64,000 bases of DNA from Ignavibacteriota bacterium (lineage in GTDB: Bacteria > Bacteroidota > Ignavibacteria > Kapaibacteriales > UBA2268). Where the stretch lies: the NCBI GenBank assembly GCA_019637995.1, contig JAHBUQ010000001.1:838381-902380 (forward strand). The letters run 5' to 3'. Every line of letters starts with the position of its first letter. Positions within the stretch are counted from its first letter, which is position 1. The translations under genes were made by a program, and so were the position numbers. Below are positions 18,561 through 27,778 of the stretch, one piece after another. A model generated the notes under the pieces. The model made no database searches. It was not told the origin of the DNA and saw only the letters and a list, made by a program, of their open reading frames with translations.

Positions 18561-19038
18561 CTGGCATAATTTTAAATCAATGATATATAAGTGCTTGCAA
18601 ATCGCTAAAAACAGTTTCCTATATATTTCCAACAATTTTTGAAATTATCAGTATGATGTTGAAAAATATACGAAGAAGTCGTTGTGGGTGAATAAACATT
18701 ATTTTAATAGTTTATAGTACCTTGATTAATATACTGCTCAAGACCTGCACTGGAGAAAGCATTCGGATAATTTTGTCAAGCTACTGAAAATAATGACTTC
18801 CAAAATCCATTCTATTGCGGTTTTAGAAGGATATTTGATAATTACCTGACATCAGAATACAAATCAATTGCAAGCAAGAACTGTTTGAAACGCAGGTATT
18901 TACTTGATGAATAGTTAATCAGTAGCGAATAAACGATTAATGTTTCAGTTTGCTTAATATTATAATTATTTTCTTGCTTAATTGGATTAATTTAGATAAT
19001 TTTGTAAATCATTTATTGAGAATTCGTAGATAAGTGAG
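18561..19038. other. Gene-free stretch before the RHS array
   Basis: No complete gene is visible. A short open stretch at about 18790-18916 (ending CLKRRYLLDE-stop) might be a decayed gene end, but no family is recognisable. An in-frame TAG lies 12 bases before the first RHS start codon, so the missing N-terminus of the RHS protein is not encoded here. Confidence 0.4.
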
Positions 19039-21567
19039 ATGGCGTTAATTATCGAACCGTCACCGAACATGTCGGTAAGCAGAAATCCGGTGGACTACGA
19101 CTACCGCCTGACTATTATGTCTTACGATGCACGTGGACGTGTGGAAGCGATTATGAAATGGAACGATAATACAGGCTTTGATATGGTTCATTACATTTAC
19201 AATTCAATGAACCAGGTCGTTACGGTTACTGCCGCTGATGCTTTGTATAAGTTTATGATTTGGAATGAATATGATGATAATGGCAGACTTCATAGAGTTT
19301 ATACCAAGAAAGGCGAATTAAATTCAGGCTTATTTGAAAATGGAAACATCCATTTTGATGATTTAAGATTTCCATATCCATTTTGGACTGGTGACCCCGA
19401 TGGTGGATTTCCTGTTAATGAACCTGCTGTCGAGTATGAATATAATGAAAGGGGTTCAGTCAGTAAGATTAAGTATTTCGGCTTTGGTGCAGATGAAGAT
19501 GTTGTAATTCAGAAAGAAATTATTTATAATCCAAGAGGTTGGGTTGACCAGCTCACTATTAGGGAAATGGTAACTTCGCCGGTTGTACTCTTCTCCCAAG
19601 CTTTTGAACGTAATTCTATTGGGAATATAACCAAGCAAACAAGTAACAGAAATGGATACGACGAGTTGGTACAGGATTATACTTATGACCGCCTCAATCG
19701 TCTTATTGAATGGGATGAAAGTAAGTACGGAACTAATGAAAAATATTCTTACGATAAAATTGGCAACAGAACATCACATGAAATAAACAACATGACTATG
19801 CGGGATTATGTTTACAATCCTGATACGAATCGGTTAAATTACTTTTATTTTGAGGATGAGAACTTTGACCAACATAGTACTTCGTACACTTATAACAACA
19901 TTGGTCAGATGCTTACAAGGCTAAAAAGTTTTAATTCAGATACTATTTCTCACGAAGGATACAAATACAACACGGCAGGACGATTAGTGGAATACACCAA
20001 GAGCAATATTTCTGGATTTGGTTCGAGTTTCAACCAAAGTTTATTACCACATGAGTCATTCACAGCGGACAAATGGACTTATGGCTATAAGTATAATCAT
20101 GCAGGAGTGCGTGAACAGAAGCGTATGCTTACTAGTCCGCATGGGGATGGTGATATTGATGATGAAGGAATTAAAGTATTCGCTCATCTTTGGGAGTATT
20201 ATATGACCGGAGCATTTGGAGAAGAAATTGTCCAGTACAAGGGCTTTCAGACGTCTGCAGATGTTGGAATGGGACCGGAGAGAAAAGTATATCTTGGGGC
20301 TTATCGCTACCGGGCAGGTGGTGAACTGCTGTACCATCACGACGGTACAAAAGAGGTGAACTTCACGGATAATAACGGCTCTGTCCGGCTTGTTGTACGT
20401 CAGAATGGCACGGCTTTTGATACTTTACACTTTGATTACAAACCATTCGGCGATACACTATGGACATCAGCAGGCACTATGAACCGAGATAATTTTGACG
20501 GCAGCACGTATGATTCTGAATCAGATTTGCAGATGCTCGGTTTCCGTATGTACGATAATGAAACTGGTCGCTTCACCACGCCTGACCTCTTGTGGTCTGC
20601 CTTCCCAGCTCAAACGCCATACCACTATGCGTATAACTCACCAATGACTTATCGTGACCCGACAGGGCTGGCTCCGGAGAAGGAGAAGGAAAGAGAGGAG
20701 TTGCAGGTATTTCTTATACCAGACTTGGATTTGCATGATGGATTAATTAATGAGTTAAAAAATAATCCCGCATACAACCACTACTATATTATTGCAATGG
20801 CTGATCTTACATTTGCAAATGTAATGAAATTAAATGATTTTTATTTGTCTTATGGTGGTGGTAGCGGAGGAAGAACTGCCGAAGGTAAAGGTGCTGAGAA
20901 TGGACAAGGAGGAAAGATAAAACAATCCAATGTTTTTGACCAAAATGGCAATCTAATTGGTACTGTTGAAAATGGCGATGGTATAGATTATATAACCGAT
21001 AAAGGTTTAATGGAGTTTACTAATGGTGATGGTGAGATAGACCTTGAAAGTGTCAAAGCTGGAACCAAGGATGGAAGAAGTTTAGCTTTGCCTACTGGAG
21101 TACAAATCGGTGAATTTAGAGATTGGTTAAAAACAATTAAACAAAATAGTGAAGGTGGAATTATATTTACAAAAGATGGTAAAACTTTAGCAGTTCCTGA
21201 TAGGTTTATAAAAGGCAGAGACGGAGGTATTGAAGGATCCGTTGATTTAATTGGTACAATAAACAGTGATGAATTTAAAGCAATTGTTGGCAGTATAGAG
21301 AATATTCTTTTAATCGTTCATTCGCATTTAAGCAGTGGTTTGCCTTCTTATGTCCCTGGTCTTACTGGGTCTGATGATCTTAGGACAGCAAGGCAATTTA
21401 ATAATCTATATGGTAGAACCGGATGGGGAGTTTTTCAATTTAACAGAGGAAGCGATTCTTTTATGAACGGTTCAATGTACTTCTTTGATGGTTATCTTCA
21501 CAATAGAAATACATATAGGTTCCAAATGAAAATGAAAGACTTTACTAATCCAAGCAGAGGACAATAA
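19039..21567 (+). CDS. RHS-repeat protein with JAB-like toxin tail 1
   Basis: This is an 842-residue RHS/YD-repeat protein lacking the long N-terminal part and signal peptide of full RHS proteins, so it is probably truncated. YD repeats (such as YTYDRLNRLIEWDES and YSYDKIGNRTSHEI) run to the core end LGFRMYDNETGRFTTPD and YRDPTGLAPEKEKEREE. A conserved linker of about 70 residues follows (ELQVFLIPDLDLHDG to GAENGQGG). The unique tail (about 625-842) has SEGGIIFTKDGK and IVHSHLSSGLPS, then GSDDL, a variant of the JAB/JAMM metalloprotease signature. The stop overlaps the ATG of the next gene (TAATG), the usual toxin-immunity arrangement. Confidence 0.82.
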   Translation: MALIIEPSPNMSVSRNPVDYDYRLTIMSYDARGRVEAIMKWNDNTGFDMVHYIYNSMNQVVTVTAADALYKFMIWNEYDDNGRLHRVYTKKGELNSGLFENGNIHFDDLRFPYPFWTGDPDGGFPVNEPAVEYEYNERGSVSKIKYFGFGADEDVVIQKEIIYNPRGWVDQLTIREMVTSPVVLFSQAFERNSIGNITKQTSNRNGYDELVQDYTYDRLNRLIEWDESKYGTNEKYSYDKIGNRTSHEINNMTMRDYVYNPDTNRLNYFYFEDENFDQHSTSYTYNNIGQMLTRLKSFNSDTISHEGYKYNTAGRLVEYTKSNISGFGSSFNQSLLPHESFTADKWTYGYKYNHAGVREQKRMLTSPHGDGDIDDEGIKVFAHLWEYYMTGAFGEEIVQYKGFQTSADVGMGPERKVYLGAYRYRAGGELLYHHDGTKEVNFTDNNGSVRLVVRQNGTAFDTLHFDYKPFGDTLWTSAGTMNRDNFDGSTYDSESDLQMLGFRMYDNETGRFTTPDLLWSAFPAQTPYHYAYNSPMTYRDPTGLAPEKEKEREELQVFLIPDLDLHDGLINELKNNPAYNHYYIIAMADLTFANVMKLNDFYLSYGGGSGGRTAEGKGAENGQGGKIKQSNVFDQNGNLIGTVENGDGIDYITDKGLMEFTNGDGEIDLESVKAGTKDGRSLALPTGVQIGEFRDWLKTIKQNSEGGIIFTKDGKTLAVPDRFIKGRDGGIEGSVDLIGTINSDEFKAIVGSIENILLIVHSHLSSGLPSYVPGLTGSDDLRTARQFNNLYGRTGWGVFQFNRGSDSFMNGSMYFFDGYLHNRNTYRFQMKMKDFTNPSRGQ

Positions 21568-23045
21568 TGACAAAAATATTATTTCAATTTAAAAAAATAC
21601 GAACTTATTTATTATTTGTAATCATCATTTTAACTAATGTTGAACTTAAATCACAAACCGAATGTGACAGTCTTGAAAATCTTTATCCTGATGTACCTGA
21701 TTATTGGTCGTGGAATGATTCAGTCAATCAGATAACTTATAAAAAATGGTACAATGATTTACCTGATTGCAAAAAATACAGAAGATTTCGATTAAGTGAA
21801 TATCGGCAAATTCCTTTTAATAAAAGAGAAATTGTTAAGGAATTTTACACAGTACCAGGAGATACAATTTTAATAAATGATGATTTCAAAGACTTTGAAA
21901 ATTTAAAAGAAATTATGATAATAAGTTGTTATATAGCTGGGATATCCAAGGAATTATTTAAACTTCCAAAGCTAAAGACTTTATTTATTGCTACTGGTTA
22001 TTATATTGGACAAGATAAAAATAATTTTCTTAATGGAATCAGTGAAGCTCAACAATTAGAAACTTTGGAAATATCCGAAATTTTAGGAACTGAAACATTA
22101 AGTCCCGAAATATTGGAACTTACTAATCTTCAACAACTTAAAATTGTAAATTTAAATGCTTCAAGCTTACCTGATAAATATCAAAACTTAACAAAACTGA
22201 AAGAATTAACTTTAACTGATCTTGCAAGTTCTGAAATTCCAACTTCATTGGAGAATCTTACACAAATTGAATATCTGAAACTTTCAGGAAAAGGAATAAG
22301 TTATATACCTGAATTTATTTCAGATTTTAAGAATTTAGAATTCTTAGATATATCAGGTAATATAGATGTGCTTGATTCCAATTTTGGTTTTTTCCCAAAA
22401 TTAACATGCTTAGCCCTAAGTGATAACAAATTAGAAAATATTGACAATTTAATTGACAATTTAATAAGTTCTGATGTTAAAGGTCTATATTATATTGATT
22501 TAACAAACAATAAATTTAAGAAAGTTCCTAAAAATTTAACAAAATTCAAATCAATTGTATATTTAGATTTAGACAGTAATGATTTGGAATCTTTTGATGT
22601 TGATTTTAGTAAAACGGGATTAGGAGTACTTGAATTATCAAATAATAAATTGAAAGACATTCCAAAAAGTATATCACATTCTACGGAAAGCGATTTGGAA
22701 AGCCCTATAGTTTATATGAATGATAACAATGTTGAAAAGCTACCTGATTGGATCGGTGAAGCTAATTTTCCATTTTTATACTTAAAAAATAACAAAATCA
22801 AATATTTCGGAACTGAATTATGCAGAAAAAATGATTTAAAAAAAGTATATCTTGATGGAAATCCTATAGAAGATTTTGACCCCAAAATATGTGAGTGTGA
22901 AAATGGAATGTTAATTTCAATTATCGGAGCAGATGAAAAATTATCCGAAAAAATCAGAAAGTATAATAATCTGGAGACGGACAAAGTTAAAATTGTAACC
23001 ACTGAAGAAGAGTATGAGAAGTACCAATATTTAATTAGTGATTAA
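21567..23045 (+). CDS. Leucine-rich-repeat protein, candidate immunity to toxin 1
   Basis: This is a 492-residue protein with an N-terminal signal sequence (YLLFVIIILTNVELKSQ). From about residue 100 it has a long series of leucine-rich repeats (for example LEFLDISGNIDVLDS and YLDLDSNDLESF). It starts one base inside the toxin 1 stop codon. In polymorphic toxin loci the gene directly after the toxin tail usually encodes the immunity protein, and LRR immunity proteins are known. The signal peptide places it outside the cytoplasm. Function is inferred from position only. Confidence 0.75.
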   Translation: MTKILFQFKKIRTYLLFVIIILTNVELKSQTECDSLENLYPDVPDYWSWNDSVNQITYKKWYNDLPDCKKYRRFRLSEYRQIPFNKREIVKEFYTVPGDTILINDDFKDFENLKEIMIISCYIAGISKELFKLPKLKTLFIATGYYIGQDKNNFLNGISEAQQLETLEISEILGTETLSPEILELTNLQQLKIVNLNASSLPDKYQNLTKLKELTLTDLASSEIPTSLENLTQIEYLKLSGKGISYIPEFISDFKNLEFLDISGNIDVLDSNFGFFPKLTCLALSDNKLENIDNLIDNLISSDVKGLYYIDLTNNKFKKVPKNLTKFKSIVYLDLDSNDLESFDVDFSKTGLGVLELSNNKLKDIPKSISHSTESDLESPIVYMNDNNVEKLPDWIGEANFPFLYLKNNKIKYFGTELCRKNDLKKVYLDGNPIEDFDPKICECENGMLISIIGADEKLSEKIRKYNNLETDKVKIVTTEEEYEKYQYLISD

Positions 23046-23072
23046 GGTGAAATTATTTTCCTTATTGGTCAG

Positions 23073-24629
23073 ATGCTTACAAGGCTAAAAAGTTTTAATT
23101 CAGATACTATTTCTCACGAAGGATACAAATACAACACGGCAGGACGATTAGTGGAATACACCAAGAGCAATATTTCTGGATTTGGTTCGAGTTTCAACCA
23201 AAGTTTATTACCACATGAGTCATTCACAGCGGACAAATGGACTTATGGCTATAAGTATAATCATGCAGGAGTGCGTGAACAGAAGCGTATGCTTACTAGT
23301 CCGCATGGGGATGGTGATATTGATGATGAAGGAATTAAAGTATTCGCTCATCTTTGGGAGTATTATATGACCGGAGCATTTGGAGAAGAAATTGTCCAGT
23401 ACAAGGGCTTTCAGACGTCTGCAGATGTTGGAATGGGACCGGAGAGAAAAGTATATCTTGGGGCTTATCGCTACCGGGCAGGTGGTGAACTGCTGTACCA
23501 TCACGACGGTACAAAAGAGGTGAACTTCACGGATAATAACGGCTCTGTCCGGCTTGTTGTACGTCAGAATGGCACGGCTTTTGATACTTTACACTTTGAT
23601 TACAAACCATTCGGCGATACACTATGGACATCAGCAGGCACTATGAACCGAGATAATTTTGACGGCAGCACGTATGATTCTGAATCAGATTTGCAGATGC
23701 TCGGTTTCCGTATGTACGATAATGAAACTGGTCGCTTCACCACGCCTGACCTCTTGTGGTCTGCCTTCCCAGCTCAAACGCCATACCACTATGCGTACAA
23801 CTCACCCCTGACTTATCGCGACCCGACGGGCTTAGCTCCGGAGAAGGAGAAAGAAGGTGAGGAGTTGCAGGTATTTCTTATACCAGACTTGGATTTGCAT
23901 GATGGATTAATTAATGAGTTAAAAAATAATCCCGCATACAACCACTACTATATTTTTGCAATGCTTGACGCAACATTTGCAAATGTAATGAAATTGAATG
24001 ATTTTTATTTGTCTTATGGTGGTGGTAGTGGTGGAAGGGTTGCTGAAGGTAAAGGTGCTGAGAATGGAACTAATAAAATTAGTCGCGATAAATTAATAAA
24101 GAAATTTAATAAAGAAATTAAAGAAATGTTTAAAAAATCAAAAGACAATAACAATAAAGAATATGGAGGAATATTTTTCTATGATAAAAATGGTAAACTT
24201 AGATTTGAGTATGTGGAAGGAAAAAATGATGTTAGTATGGGAACTAAAATAGCCGAGCTCGTTATGGAAATTATGGAAAGAGAAGGAATAGGGCGTGAAT
24301 CAATAATTGCTGATATCCATACACATGCAAAATCTGGTGGTCCTTTTTCATTTAATGATATGTATGATATAGCAGCATATTGTGATTACCCACCACCAAC
24401 AGGTTTTAAAAGTTACTTAGATAATGGAGATTTCTCGTTTGTTGTAGGAGAAAATGGAATTTACGGTTTTGAAATAACTGATGCTAAGGGGTTTCACAAG
24501 GATATACATATGATAAAAAGGGAAAGTCCAGCACGTGAAAAGAATACTAAATATTATTTAAATTATTTTAATAAAAAATATGGTGCATATGGCAATTTCT
24601 TTTATTTTAAACAAAAATTTGGAAATTAA
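23073..24629 (+). CDS. Displaced RHS core fragment with JAMM toxin tail 2
   Basis: This 518-residue frame is the C-terminal half of the RHS core, starting mid-repeat (QMLTRLKSFNSD) with no signal peptide. It appears identical at the DNA level to the first copy from 23064 to 23797. The shared linker ends at GAENG (about 332); the tail is new. It contains KEYGGIFFYDKNGK and then DIHTHAKSGGPFSFNDMYD, a textbook JAMM signature (Glu, then H-x-H-x7-S-x2-D). It may not be translated alone and probably acts as a silent tail that recombination can attach to a full RHS gene. Confidence 0.82.
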   Translation: MLTRLKSFNSDTISHEGYKYNTAGRLVEYTKSNISGFGSSFNQSLLPHESFTADKWTYGYKYNHAGVREQKRMLTSPHGDGDIDDEGIKVFAHLWEYYMTGAFGEEIVQYKGFQTSADVGMGPERKVYLGAYRYRAGGELLYHHDGTKEVNFTDNNGSVRLVVRQNGTAFDTLHFDYKPFGDTLWTSAGTMNRDNFDGSTYDSESDLQMLGFRMYDNETGRFTTPDLLWSAFPAQTPYHYAYNSPLTYRDPTGLAPEKEKEGEELQVFLIPDLDLHDGLINELKNNPAYNHYYIFAMLDATFANVMKLNDFYLSYGGGSGGRVAEGKGAENGTNKISRDKLIKKFNKEIKEMFKKSKDNNNKEYGGIFFYDKNGKLRFEYVEGKNDVSMGTKIAELVMEIMEREGIGRESIIADIHTHAKSGGPFSFNDMYDIAAYCDYPPPTGFKSYLDNGDFSFVVGENGIYGFEITDAKGFHKDIHMIKRESPAREKNTKYYLNYFNKKYGAYGNFFYFKQKFGN

Positions 24630-24630
24630 A

Positions 24631-25335
24631 ATGAAAACGATACAAGTACTTAATAAATATTTTATATTTAGCGTGTTATTAATTATAATTATAAGTTCAC
24701 TTTTTTCTGCTAATCAAATAGATGAAGAATATTTGAAATTGACTCCTGAAAGAAAAAGAATAGTAGATTTTATTATTTTCATCCGAAATTTTAATCAAAA
24801 TACAAGACTATTTGAAATATTTAATTTGAGTGATGAATATGAGGAACTATTAAAAAATAAAAAACTATTCTTTGATTTTTTTGATTATAATAAATATAAA
24901 GAATTAAACTTAAGTGAATTTAGAAGAAAACTAGTTCCCGAATATAATTTAAAGTATTTAGGTAAAACGCAAAGTGTAATAGTTGACTCAAAGGAAAATT
25001 GGGTGGAATATGGTTTTCTTGAATATTATAAATATAATGATAGCTTAATAATGGAAGTAGAGTACGGCTTTCATACAAGTTGCTTCAAATACAAATTCAT
25101 TGAAGATGAAGATTGGGCAAAATTCGATACAACAAATATAAGTTTATGCAATAAAATTGATTATTGTGTAATGTTGATAGATAAGAATTTTGTAAAAAAT
25201 GTTTTAAAAACTCGTATTGCAGATATAGAAGAAATGCAAAAATCATTTGAAATAAATTTTTATGATGAAAAGGAACAATTATTGGATATACTTAATAATT
25301 TAGAAAAAGTTTTTGATGTTAATAATTCTCCATAA
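24631..25335 (+). CDS. Exported candidate immunity protein to toxin 2
   Basis: This is a 234-residue protein whose ATG lies one base after the toxin 2 stop. The open frame extends 17 codons further upstream inside the toxin gene, but this ATG gives a clean signal sequence (YFIFSVLLIIIISSLFSANQ). The rest is charged and matches no family I know. It shares FIRNFNQNT and a C-terminal CNKIDYCVMLIDK with the gene at 25425 (FLREFNTNT, CNKFDFIAVYKK), so the two are probably homologues. An extracytoplasmic immunity role is inferred. Confidence 0.65.
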   Translation: MKTIQVLNKYFIFSVLLIIIISSLFSANQIDEEYLKLTPERKRIVDFIIFIRNFNQNTRLFEIFNLSDEYEELLKNKKLFFDFFDYNKYKELNLSEFRRKLVPEYNLKYLGKTQSVIVDSKENWVEYGFLEYYKYNDSLIMEVEYGFHTSCFKYKFIEDEDWAKFDTTNISLCNKIDYCVMLIDKNFVKNVLKTRIADIEEMQKSFEINFYDEKEQLLDILNNLEKVFDVNNSP

Positions 25336-25340
25336 AATTT

Positions 25341-25415
25341 AACATTAACAAAAAAATAACAGATGAGTTATCGGAAAATACAGTTAAACATTTTACATAC
25401 AAAGAAAAAAATTGA
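25341..25415 (+). pseudogene. Orphan toxin tail fragment
   Basis: This open stretch has no start codon and encodes 24 residues ending HFTYKEKN-stop, directly before the next immunity-like gene (25425). Its placement between two homologous immunity genes suggests it is the last piece of a toxin tail related to toxin 2. The assignment rests on position; there is no family match. Confidence 0.4.
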
Positions 25416-25424
25416 GAGTAAGTT

Positions 25425-25997
25425 ATGAAAATTAGAAAAATTAGTATAATTATCATATTTATAATGTTAATAAGTACTCTGAACGTTGTGGAAAGTCAGA
25501 TAAATAATAAAATTATTAGGGATAGTGATTCAATAAATATTTATGATTATCCTGAAGTGATAGATAGAGCAAATAAATTTTCTCAATTTTTAAGAGAATT
25601 TAATACAAACACTGATGAATATGATCCACATTATTTTTGGCCCCAGCAAATTGAACTTATGATTCTTGAAAAAGAGAAATATGATAATTTTGATTATTAT
25701 GCATTCAAAGGACTTGCTCTTAATCACTTCATTCAAAAATTGGATAGTATTTATGGTAATGAAAATTTCATTGACAGCTTAATAGTATTTCATTTTGATG
25801 AAATTGAAGCTTCGCCACATTTATGGTTTATTTTGTACTATAAGTATGACACTGATTATCTACTTGAAATTTTTATTTCGCTTGCCAAAGAATGTTATGA
25901 AGTTCAAGGGTACGATAATAAAAGGACTTTTTTAAATGACAAAATTTATTATTGTAATAAGTTTGATTTCATTGCTGTTTATAAGAAGTTAGATTAA
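25425..25997 (+). CDS. Exported candidate immunity protein, homologue of the 24631 gene
   Basis: This is a 190-residue protein with signal sequence KISIIIIFIMLISTLNVVESQ. The body resembles the preceding immunity candidate (FLREFNTNT, then near the C-terminus YYCNKFDF). It follows a small orphan tail fragment, so it is probably the immunity gene of a toxin variant whose catalytic part has been lost. No known domain is recognisable. Confidence 0.6.
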   Translation: MKIRKISIIIIFIMLISTLNVVESQINNKIIRDSDSINIYDYPEVIDRANKFSQFLREFNTNTDEYDPHYFWPQQIELMILEKEKYDNFDYYAFKGLALNHFIQKLDSIYGNENFIDSLIVFHFDEIEASPHLWFILYYKYDTDYLLEIFISLAKECYEVQGYDNKRTFLNDKIYYCNKFDFIAVYKKLD

Positions 25998-26105
25998 GTA
26001 TTAGATGATAATAGTTATAGCCATTATATGAGGGCTGATCAAAAAATTGAGCAAAAATTTATTAAAAAGGTTAAAAAGATGTATGGTATAAAAGAGATTA
26101 AATGA
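25998..26105 (+). pseudogene. Orphan toxin tail fragment
   Basis: Immediately after the stop of the previous gene an open stretch without a start encodes 35 residues (SHYMRADQKIEQKF, ending KKMYGIKEIK-stop). It looks like the lysine-rich end of another toxin tail. No immunity gene follows; a short RHS fragment and a DUF4160 gene come next. Confidence 0.4.
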
Positions 26106-26147
26106 GCATTAAGTTAAAAGATAAAACGTAAGGAGAAATTCATATTT

Positions 26148-26190
26148 GCTTACAAGTCCGCATGGGGATGGTGAGTATGATGACGGTACT
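26148..26190 (+). repeat. RHS core fragment (SPHGDG segment)
   Basis: The bases CTTACAAGTCCGCATGGGGA and the next dozen match the RHS core segment encoding LTSPHGDG in the copies at 20128, 23292 and 30199. The similarity stops before the DUF4160 gene and the RHS core resumes at 26763, after DUF2442. Confidence 0.8.
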
Positions 26191-26256
26191 TATGATAATT
26201 ATAAAATATTGAACTATGGATTTCGTTTAAATTATTATTTTAAAATTGAGGTTTTT

Positions 26257-26514
26257 ATGCCGGAGATATCCAGATTTCTTGGAATTGTAGTTTATATGCT
26301 TTATAATGACCACTCTCCACCACACTTTCATGCTAAGTATGGTGAGTACAAAATTACAGTTGAGATTGAATCAGGAGTTATCGAAGGTAAGTTCCCAAGA
26401 CGAGCTTTGAACTCTGTCATTGAGTGGTATTTAAAGTATAAGGATGAACTTATGGATGATTGGAATTTGGCAATGGAACATGATGCTTTGAAAAAAATTC
26501 CACCACTGGAGTAA
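26257..26514 (+). CDS. DUF4160 protein (toxin-antitoxin-like module 1)
   Basis: This 85-residue protein has the DUF4160 signature: MPEISRFLGI at the N-terminus and the histidine cluster HSPPHFHAKYGEY. The open frame runs 37 codons further upstream into RHS-derived sequence, but the ATG at 26257 matches the second copy (33957). DUF4160 genes are commonly paired with DUF2442 and are regarded as putative toxin-antitoxin modules; which partner is toxic is not certain. The gene lies between two pieces of the RHS core. Confidence 0.88.
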   Translation: MPEISRFLGIVVYMLYNDHSPPHFHAKYGEYKITVEIESGVIEGKFPRRALNSVIEWYLKYKDELMDDWNLAMEHDALKKIPPLE

Positions 26515-26517
26515 AAT

Positions 26518-26757
26518 ATGAAAAATCTTAAAATCTTATCAGCAAAATATTTAATTGACTATAAAATATTTCTAACATTTAATGATGGAAAATCAGGTGA
26601 AGTAAATTTAGAAAATGACTTGTGGGGTAAAATTTTCTTACCTCTTAAAGACATTTCAAATTTCATTCAGTTTAAGATTTCACCTGTAACAAACACTATT
26701 GAATGGCCAAATGGAGCTGACTTAGCACCAGAATATTTATATTCAAAATGCGAATAG
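26518..26757 (+). CDS. DUF2442 protein (partner of DUF4160, module 1)
   Basis: This 79-residue protein has the DUF2442 pattern: KYLIDYKIFLTFNDGKSGEVN, read as YLIDYKIFLTF plus DGKSGEVNLE, then NTIEWPNGADLAPEYLY. It follows DUF4160 with a three-base gap. The next RHS fragment's ATG at 26748 overlaps its 3' end. It is probably the antitoxin or regulatory partner; this is known only by association. Confidence 0.88.
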   Translation: MKNLKILSAKYLIDYKIFLTFNDGKSGEVNLENDLWGKIFLPLKDISNFIQFKISPVTNTIEWPNGADLAPEYLYSKCE

Positions 26758-27776
26758 TTTTCAGTTATTCGGAATCAGATTTGCAGATGCTCGGTTTCCG
26801 TATGTACGATAATGAAACTGGTCGCTTCACCACACCTGACCTTCTGTGGAGTGCCTTCCCAGCTCATACGCCATACCACTATGCATACAACTCACCACTG
26901 ACTTATCGCGATCCGACAGGGCTGGCTCCGGAGAAGGAGAAGGAAAGAGAGGAGTTGATGGGTGTTTTCGAGAATCAATTCGCTGTTAGCCAAAAATTAG
27001 AAGATAATCTTGAAAGGGAGTCTTTAATAAACAATCCTCTTTATAATCCGCTTGGTGTTTCTCCGTTTGCGCTTGCTTTTGGTGTAGGTGGTGGAGGAAG
27101 TAGGATAGGAGTAGCGGGTGCTGGATATAATGGTGCTTATAAAACTATGGAACTTAATGTACCTAAAAATTGGGATACTGAATCCATAAATGAAGTTTGC
27201 AAGCCAGCAAATAACTATCTTAATCAAATTCAGACCGATTTTCCTAATAAAGAAGTTGGATTTTTACTAAGATATGATAGCGAATCCAATAGACTTTTTG
27301 CAGACTTTTTCATTGGAGAAAGTGAAACCAAATGGCTAGGTTTATATAAAAGTCCTTATAATAAACCATTAAAATCCAGTGAAATGATAATTGGGTTTGT
27401 GCATACTCACCCAAGAGACAAATCTTCTACATTTAGTCCTGATGATCTTAGTGTTATCAGTGATTTTTCACTTGGAAATTATAAATGGACTAATGTCCCT
27501 AATATGGCTGATTTTACAATTGAAAGAGGTTGGAAAGATAATTTGATACCAGAATCTACCAAGGTCTTACATAATAACCCGAAAACAATTGATAGGATGT
27601 ACTTTGGCGTTCATTATTCAGAAGGTTATGATTCATTTAGTTGGCAATCAACTTATAAGAAATACCTTCCTATAATGTATAATAATATTTGGATAATGAA
27701 AGGCATTAATCAATATCTCAAGTTTTTAAAAGAACCAAAATCTTTTGGAGCAGATTATCATAATGGGAGTAAATAA
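26748..27776 (+). CDS. Displaced RHS core end with JAMM toxin tail 3
   Basis: This 342-residue frame starts within the DUF2442 3' end and joins the RHS core at SESDLQMLGFRMYDNE. Unlike the other copies it leaves the common sequence right after GLAPEKEKEREEL and has its own glycine-rich linker (FGVGGGGSRIGVAGAG). The toxin domain has KEVGFLLRYDSE and FVHTHPRDKSSTFSPDDL, a JAB/JAMM signature. A short tail YFGVHYSEGYDSFSW follows and recurs downstream as orphan copies. It is probably a silent recombination cassette. Confidence 0.8.
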   Translation: MRIVFSYSESDLQMLGFRMYDNETGRFTTPDLLWSAFPAHTPYHYAYNSPLTYRDPTGLAPEKEKEREELMGVFENQFAVSQKLEDNLERESLINNPLYNPLGVSPFALAFGVGGGGSRIGVAGAGYNGAYKTMELNVPKNWDTESINEVCKPANNYLNQIQTDFPNKEVGFLLRYDSESNRLFADFFIGESETKWLGLYKSPYNKPLKSSEMIIGFVHTHPRDKSSTFSPDDLSVISDFSLGNYKWTNVPNMADFTIERGWKDNLIPESTKVLHNNPKTIDRMYFGVHYSEGYDSFSWQSTYKKYLPIMYNNIWIMKGINQYLKFLKEPKSFGADYHNGSK

Positions 27777-27778
27777 AT

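Noticed and set aside
18720..18916. Possible transposase or RHS remnant before the array
   Set aside because: The short open stretch (ending CLKRRYLLDE) has only a vague likeness to RHS or transposase ends and needs a frameshift; not enough to name it.
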